From assembly GCA_017548045.1 (NCBI GenBank), contig JAFYNR010000056.1, positions 1 through 35,521 on the forward strand: a DNA stretch of 35,521 bases, given 5' to 3'. Made by a program: the position numbers and the translations under genes. Shown piece after piece: positions 31,793 through 35,521 of this stretch (the first letter of the stretch is position 1; the number at the start of each line of letters is the position of its first letter). The DNA comes from Clostridia bacterium (GTDB lineage: Bacteria; Bacillota; Clostridia; Oscillospirales; Acutalibacteraceae). The notes below the pieces were generated by a model. That model did no database searches. It saw nothing but the letters and a program-made list of their open reading frames with translations, and had not been told where the DNA came from.

Positions 31793-32050
31793 CCAATAAA
31801 TATTGCTGATTGGCGGCGGTGCAAAACCTGCCGCCTTTTTTGCGCTTTCTTTCAGCATTTCAAGGGCAGGGGAGATGTTCATATCTCCCTCGTTCACCCT
31901 TTCGTCGTCACTGCTGATAACCACAACGGCAGTGCCCTCGCCCAGAGTGATTCTTCTTGCGTTTTCGTCGGCAATGAATATGCCCGATATGATTGAGGTG
32001 ATGCTCAGGCAGATTATTACCGCCACCGCATATGCTCTTATAATTTTCAT
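31772..32050 (-). CDS. small membrane-anchored protein downstream of spoIIP
   Basis: A 92-residue protein, unrecognised. A single hydrophobic segment (about 5-26) is followed by an outer region with TLGEGTAVVVISSDDERVNEG. The start ATG at 32050 lies three bases after the spoIIP stop, and the ribosome site AAAGGAA overlaps that gene's last codons, so co-expression with spoIIP is very likely. Its 3' end overlaps the convergent GT-C-like gene by 21 bases. A role in engulfment or spore wall work is only suggested by position. Confidence 0.68.
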   Translation of the reverse strand: MKIIRAYAVAVIICLSITSIISGIFIADENARRITLGEGTAVVVISSDDERVNEGDMNISPALEMLKESAKKAAGFAPPPISNIYWLIEKIR

Positions 32051-32053
32051 AAT

Positions 32054-33154
32054 TTATTCCTTTCCGCAATAATCGTCCATAAGCGATGCCAGTGCCGAGG
32101 CAAGCATTCTGCCCGAATAGCAGGCTTCTTCAAGGGTGTTGGCTTCGCTTCCCATTTCAACAAGCAGGCTGAAGCGTGTCATATCCATATTGTATTTTCT
32201 CTGTGAAAAAAGCACGGGCCGCATAAGACCGGGGAACATTTCAACGCATTTTTTCTGAAGCTGAAGGGCAAAACGCAGGTTATACTCCCAGTCGGGGAAA
32301 TCCTCAACCTTGCCTTCTTCCGCACCTGTTATAATCATAATCTGCGCCGCCTTTTTGCCGCCGATTGTGTTTGTGAATTTGTATTTATCCCCGTTGCTCT
32401 GAGTAACCGAATCACGGTGGATATCAAGCACAATCTGAATTTCGGGATGTTCTTCAAGGTGCTTTGCCACGGTTTTCCGTGAGCTTGGGTAAGAATCGTT
32501 GTAGCTTTTGTCGTGAATTGTCTTATCGTGTATTACAGTATACCCAAGTGCGGTAAGATAATCCGCAATTTCCGTGCCCACACGCACAATATTTATATTT
32601 TCATCGTTACTTCGTGAGGTGTAATCCTGTGCATACCAGTCACGCTCGATAAGCTCATAGCCCTCCGACGTATGGCTGTGAAAAATAAGCACAGCAGGCT
32701 TTGATTTATCAACGGAAAGCTCAAGAGGCTGTGAAAGAACCTTTTCAATGTTCAGGGTTTTTGTTTCGGTGGTATTCTTTACGTTCACGTTGCCGAAGGT
32801 ATGGGTTGCACCCTTTGTTACGTAGGTCAGCTCCTTTATACTTCCGTCTTTTTTCTGATTTCTGAAAAGCTCCGTATACCTGCGTATGATTTCTTTTACG
32901 TCGTCGGGGGTATCGGTAATGCCGGTTGGCTTGGTGTGTGCCTCGGTTGCCGTTTCGGCTTCGGAGGAGGAAGGAGTATTCCGCACCGTCATTACGGCTT
33001 GGGTAACGGGCTGACCCGTACCGAACATCATTGCCGCCATTGCAACGGATATTCTGCCTGCGGAGCCCGTGGCAAAAACGGCACAGGCAATGAGAAGGGC
33101 TATTGCGGCAGAAATTATTCCGTGGGTTTTGTCCGTATTTGAATTCTTTTTCAT
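32054..33154 (-). CDS. spoIIP: stage II sporulation protein P
   Basis: A 366-residue protein of the SpoIIP amidase/endopeptidase family, which with SpoIID and SpoIIM degrades septal peptidoglycan so the mother cell can engulf the forespore. After an N-terminal membrane segment (about 12-32) and a low-complexity linker, the enzymatic part shows FHSHTSEGY, YNDSYPSSRKTV, VLDIHRDSV and LVEMGSEANTLEEA, the conserved family motifs. ATG 33154 has AAAAAGGTG upstream. A promoter with a sigma-E-like -10 (CATATAAT) lies at 33185-33213, matching known mother-cell expression of spoIIP. Neither gpr nor spoIID is adjacent. Confidence 0.95.
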   Translation of the reverse strand: MKKNSNTDKTHGIISAAIALLIACAVFATGSAGRISVAMAAMMFGTGQPVTQAVMTVRNTPSSSEAETATEAHTKPTGITDTPDDVKEIIRRYTELFRNQKKDGSIKELTYVTKGATHTFGNVNVKNTTETKTLNIEKVLSQPLELSVDKSKPAVLIFHSHTSEGYELIERDWYAQDYTSRSNDENINIVRVGTEIADYLTALGYTVIHDKTIHDKSYNDSYPSSRKTVAKHLEEHPEIQIVLDIHRDSVTQSNGDKYKFTNTIGGKKAAQIMIITGAEEGKVEDFPDWEYNLRFALQLQKKCVEMFPGLMRPVLFSQRKYNMDMTRFSLLVEMGSEANTLEEACYSGRMLASALASLMDDYCGKE

Positions 33155-33184
33155 TTCTGTTCACCTTTTTTCAGTTATCCGTAA

Positions 33185-33213
33185 ATTATATGCACGGGCT
33201 GACGGAAAAATGG
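33185..33213 (-). promoter_or_regulatory. possible sigma-E-type promoter of spoIIP
   Basis: Minus-strand CCATTTT (33213-33207), 14 bases, CATATAAT (33192-33185). The -10 fits the sigma-E form CATACANT in seven of eight; the -35 is weak. Confidence 0.42.
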
Positions 33214-33242
33214 TTACAAATTGTAATAATTACATCGGACTT

Positions 33243-33270
33243 TGTAACCGTTTTGTAACCTTTTTGTAAC
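33243..33270 (+). promoter_or_regulatory. triple WalR (YycF)-type box
   Basis: TGTAAC at 33243-33248, 33254-33259 and 33265-33270, each separated by exactly five bases: two overlapping matches to TGTWAH-N5-TGTWAH. They lie 33 bases before a TATAAT (33303), that is about -45 to -72 from its start. A lone inverted half-site is at 33213-33220. Confidence 0.55.
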
Positions 33271-33302
33271 ATTAAAAGGTGGTATCTGCGGAGCAAACGT
33301 AA

Positions 33303-33393
33303 TATAATAGGCGTATGCAAGAGAAATCCCCATCCATCCTTTCATTTTGACAAACCGTAACAGGGCATCCGCAAGGGTGCCCTTTCGGCTTTT
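33303..33393 (+). ncRNA. candidate small RNA between the WalR boxes and ileS
   Basis: TATAAT at 33303-33308 would start a transcript near 33315. An 8-bp hairpin GGGCATCC/GGGTGCCC with a GCAA loop (33363-33382) followed by TTTCGGCTTTT would end it, giving about 79 bases. The 5' half is unpaired and C/T-rich, with ATCCTTTCA, which is complementary to ribosome-site sequences. The -35 (TGGTAT) is poor, as expected if an activator is needed. It could instead be an attenuated leader of ileS. Confidence 0.35.
33363..33393 (+). terminator. hairpin terminator upstream of ileS
   Basis: Stem GGGCATCC/GGGTGCCC with one wobble pair and loop GCAA, then TTTCGGCTTTT. No protein gene precedes it on the plus strand. 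Confidence 0.65.
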
Positions 33394-33439
33394 AAAGTGC
33401 AAAGTGAATAAAAATAATTACGCATTGCGAATTACGAAT
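33394..33439. repeat. dispersed intergenic repeat, copy 4
   Basis: AAAGTGCAAAGTGAATAAA, then AATTACG, CATTGCG, AATTACG, AATC. It lies between the terminator and the ileS -35 hexamer. Confidence 0.85.
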
Positions 33440-33458
33440 CGGATATATAATTGTATGG

Positions 33459-33487
33459 TTGACAATGGTAAAACTGTATGATATACT
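33459..33487 (+). promoter_or_regulatory. promoter of ileS
   Basis: TTGACA (33459-33464), 17 bases, TATACT (33482-33487). The start is near 33494; the leader is about 36 bases, too short for a T-box. Confidence 0.82.
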
Positions 33488-33529
33488 TTTTTTCGTATGA
33501 GTGTTTTTAATATATCGGAGGAATGAAGA

Positions 33530-35521
33530 ATGTACGAAAAAGTTTCGTCGAATTTTGATTTCGTCACCAGAGAAAAGGCAGTGCTTGATTTCTGGAAAGA
33601 AAATCAGATTTTCGAAAAGAGCATTGAAGAGAGAAAGGGCTGCCCCACCTACACCTTCTATGACGGCCCTCCCACCGCAAACGGTAAGCCCCATATCGGC
33701 CACGTTCTTACCCGTGTTATCAAGGATATGATTCCCAGATACAGAACAATGAAGGGCTATATGGTACCCCGTAAGGCAGGCTGGGATACTCACGGCTTGC
33801 CCGTTGAGCTTGAAATTGAAAAAGAGCTTGGCATCAACGGCAAGGAGCAGATCGAAAATTACGGTCTTGAACCCTTCATCGGCAGATGTAAGGAAAGCGT
33901 ATGGAAATACAAAGGAATGTGGGAGGATTTCTCAGGCACAGTCGGTTTCTGGGCAGATATGGATAACCCCTACGTTACCTATCACAACAGCTATATCGAA
34001 TCAATCTGGTGGTCGCTTAAAGAGATCTGGAACAAGGGTCTTCTTTACAAGGGCTTCAAGATTGTTCCCTACTGCCCCCGTTGCGGCACACCTCTTTCAT
34101 CCCACGAGGTTGCACAGGGCTACAAGGCAGTAAAAGAGCGTTCAGCAGTTGTACGCTTCAAGGTTGTGGGCGAGGATGCTTACTTCCTTGCATGGACAAC
34201 AACTCCCTGGACTCTGCCCTCAAACTGTGCGCTTTGCGTTAACCCCGAAGAAACCTACTGCAAGGTAAAGGCTGCCGACGGCTACACTTACTATATGGCA
34301 AAGGCACTTCTTGACAGTGTTCTGGGTTCACTGGGCGATAAGGAAAACGGCGTTGCAGCCTACGAAATCCTTGAAACCTACGTTGGCACAGACCTTGAAG
34401 GCAAAGCATACGAGCCTCTGTTTGAGTGTGCAGGCAAGGTTGCCGAAAAGCAGGGCAAGAAGGCTCATTTCGTAACCGTAGACAGCTACGTTACAATGTC
34501 AGACGGTACGGGTATCGTTCACATCGCACCTGCATTCGGTGAGGACGACGCAAAGGTTGGCAGAGCATATGACCTTCCCTTCATTCAGTTTGTTGACGGC
34601 AAGGGCAATATGACCGAGGATACTCCCTATGCAGGTATGTTCGTAAAGGATGCCGACCCCAAGATTCTTGTTGACCTTGACAGCGAAGGCAAACTTTTCT
34701 CGGCTCCCAAGTTTGAGCACGATTATCCCTTCTGCTGGAGATGCGATACTCCGCTTATCTACTATGCAAGAGAATCCTGGTTTATCAAAATGACAGCTGT
34801 TAAGGATAACCTTGTTAAGAATAACAACACCGTTAACTGGATTCCCGAAAGCATCGGTAAGGGCAGATTCGGCGACTGGCTTGAAAACATTCAGGACTGG
34901 GGCATCAGCCGTAACCGTTACTGGGGTACTCCCCTCAACATCTGGGAATGCGAATGCGGTCACAGACATTCAATCGGTTCAATTGCAGAGCTCAAGTCAA
35001 TGAGCAGCAACTGCCCCGAAAACATCGAGCTTCACCGTCCGTTCATCGACGAAGTAACAATCAAATGCGAAAAGTGCGGCGGCGAAATGAAGAGAGTTCC
35101 CGAGGTTATCGACTGCTGGTACGACTCAGGTGCAATGCCTTTTGCACAGCATCACTATCCGTTTGAAAACAAGGACCTCTTTGAACAGCAGTTCCCCGCA
35201 GAGTTCATTTCAGAGGCTGTTGACCAGACAAGAGGCTGGTTCTATTCACTCATGGCAATCTCAACCCTCCTCTTTGACAAGTCTCCCTATAAGAATGTTA
35301 TCGTTCTCGGTCTTGTTCAGGACGAAAACGGTCAGAAGATGTCGAAATCCAAGGGTAACGCAGTTGATCCGTTCGATGCTCTTGCAAAGCACGGTGCAGA
35401 CGCTATCCGCTGGTATTTCTACACAAACTCCGCACCCTGGCTTCCCAACCGTTTCCATGATAATGCGGTTGTTGAAGGCAAGCATAAATTCATGGGTACT
35501 CTCTGGAATACCTATGCGTTC
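33530..35521 (+). CDS. ileS: isoleucyl-tRNA synthetase, type-2-like, 5' part
   Basis: The first 664 codons of a class I synthetase; the 3' part is beyond the window. Full enzymes have about 1030-1050 residues. The HIGH motif is PHIGH (in [16 protein letters not shown]), the editing (CP1) domain spans about 190-400, and KMSKS is at 603-607. The N terminus ([34 protein letters not shown]) follows the IleRS type 2/eukaryotic-like branch rather than the B. subtilis or E. coli type 1 form. Type 2 enzymes are often less sensitive to mupirocin. ATG 33530 is chosen for GGAGGA at 33517-33522, seven bases away; an out-of-frame ATG lies at 33523. It has its own promoter. Confidence 0.95.
   Translation, partial: MYEKVSSNFDFVTREKAVLDFWKENQIFEKSIEERKGCPTYTFYDGPPTANGKPHIGHVLTRVIKDMIPRYRTMKGYMVPRKAGWDTHGLPVELEIEKELGINGKEQIENYGLEPFIGRCKESVWKYKGMWEDFSGTVGFWADMDNPYVTYHNSYIESIWWSLKEIWNKGLLYKGFKIVPYCPRCGTPLSSHEVAQGYKAVKERSAVVRFKVVGEDAYFLAWTTTPWTLPSNCALCVNPEETYCKVKAADGYTYYMAKALLDSVLGSLGDKENGVAAYEILETYVGTDLEGKAYEPLFECAGKVAEKQGKKAHFVTVDSYVTMSDGTGIVHIAPAFGEDDAKVGRAYDLPFIQFVDGKGNMTEDTPYAGMFVKDADPKILVDLDSEGKLFSAPKFEHDYPFCWRCDTPLIYYARESWFIKMTAVKDNLVKNNNTVNWIPESIGKGRFGDWLENIQDWGISRNRYWGTPLNIWECECGHRHSIGSIAELKSMSSNCPENIELHRPFIDEVTIKCEKCGGEMKRVPEVIDCWYDSGAMPFAQHHYPFENKDLFEQQFPAEFISEAVDQTRGWFYSLMAISTLLFDKSPYKNVIVLGLVQDENGQKMSKSKGNAVDPFDALAKHGADAIRWYFYTNSAPWLPNRFHDNAVVEGKHKFMGTLWNTYAF

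Larger units (their letters stand above)
33155..33529. other. 375-base spoIIP-ileS divergent intergenic region
   Basis: Contains, left to right: the spoIIP promoter, three phased WalR-type half-sites, an orphan -10 with a hairpin terminator 55 bases on (candidate small RNA), dispersed repeat copy 4, and the ileS promoter. No open frame longer than 11 codons with a start is evident in it on the plus strand. Confidence 0.6.

Noticed and set aside
33278-33291. GGTGGTATCTGCGG resembling the T-box core before ileS
   Set aside because: The invariant T-box sequence AGGGTGGNACCGCG is not met, no specifier stem is visible, and the ileS promoter starts downstream of it.
33392-33793. Minus-strand open frame opposite the start of ileS
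   Set aside because: It is antisense to conserved ileS codons and has no ribosome site; its end is repeat sequence.

Overview
The window reads as chromosome of a spore-forming member of the Clostridia. Moderate GC, strong AGGAG-type ribosome sites, spoIIP, a greA-lysS pair, a GpsA-less gapA, a WalJ-like nuclease and a type-2-like ileS all fit the gut Oscillospirales (Ruminococcaceae-like) lineage. That placement is an inference from gene content; no rRNA is present. I see no prophage, insertion sequence with transposase, or CRISPR array.

Left part (1-11.9 kb). A truncated M20 peptidase, a DUF4345-like membrane protein and tRNA-Gln come first. Then follows a long minus-strand operon running from greA (11722) down to 2469: greA, lysS, two rhamnosyltransferase-like GT2 enzymes, an ABC-2 polysaccharide or teichoic acid exporter (TagG/TagH type), tarI and tarJ for CDP-ribitol, another GT2, and a TagF-like polyol-phosphate transferase. 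A second TagF-like gene converges on it from the plus strand and overlaps its 3' end. Together these would build and export a ribitol-phosphate-containing, probably rhamnose-bearing wall polymer, transcribed behind a strong consensus promoter that also serves two translation/transcription housekeeping genes. A WalR-type box (TGTAAC-N5-TGTAAT) sits just upstream of that promoter.

Middle part (11.9-25.3 kb). Minus-strand genes are an unrecognised protein, an RsuA-type pseudouridine synthase, gapA, and a murA-walJ-rlmH group. Divergent from murA, across a 668-base AT-rich gap, a plus-strand operon carries a CdaR/PucR-family regulator, ftsE, ftsX, and an M23 murein hydrolase activator with coiled coils. 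An S41-family protein follows behind a terminator; its catalytic Ser and Lys positions look substituted. Next comes a small switch-like module: an HTH-S24 (LexA/cI-like) repressor divergent from a sigma-70-region-4/XRE fusion protein and a coupled small coiled-coil protein. Both promoters are near consensus and carry matching CACTAT/ATAGTG dyads.

Right part (25.3-35.5 kb). tRNA-Val is followed by a D-allulose (D-psicose) 3-epimerase, then a three-gene plus-strand set (UDP-galactopyranose-mutase-like flavoprotein and two GT-C-like polytopic proteins). spoIIP follows with a small membrane protein on the minus strand, and then ileS, which runs off the end. The 375-base spoIIP-ileS gap holds three phased WalR half-sites, a candidate small transcript with its own terminator, and a dispersed repeat.

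Across the window a short intergenic repeat (AGTGCAAAGT head, then AATTACG/AATTGCG heptamers) occurs four times. It supplies the last codons of one gene and the 5' leader of another. The strongest themes are cell-envelope construction and its likely regulation; the least explained parts are the S24/sigma-XRE module, the degenerate S41 protein, the repeat family and the candidate small RNA.
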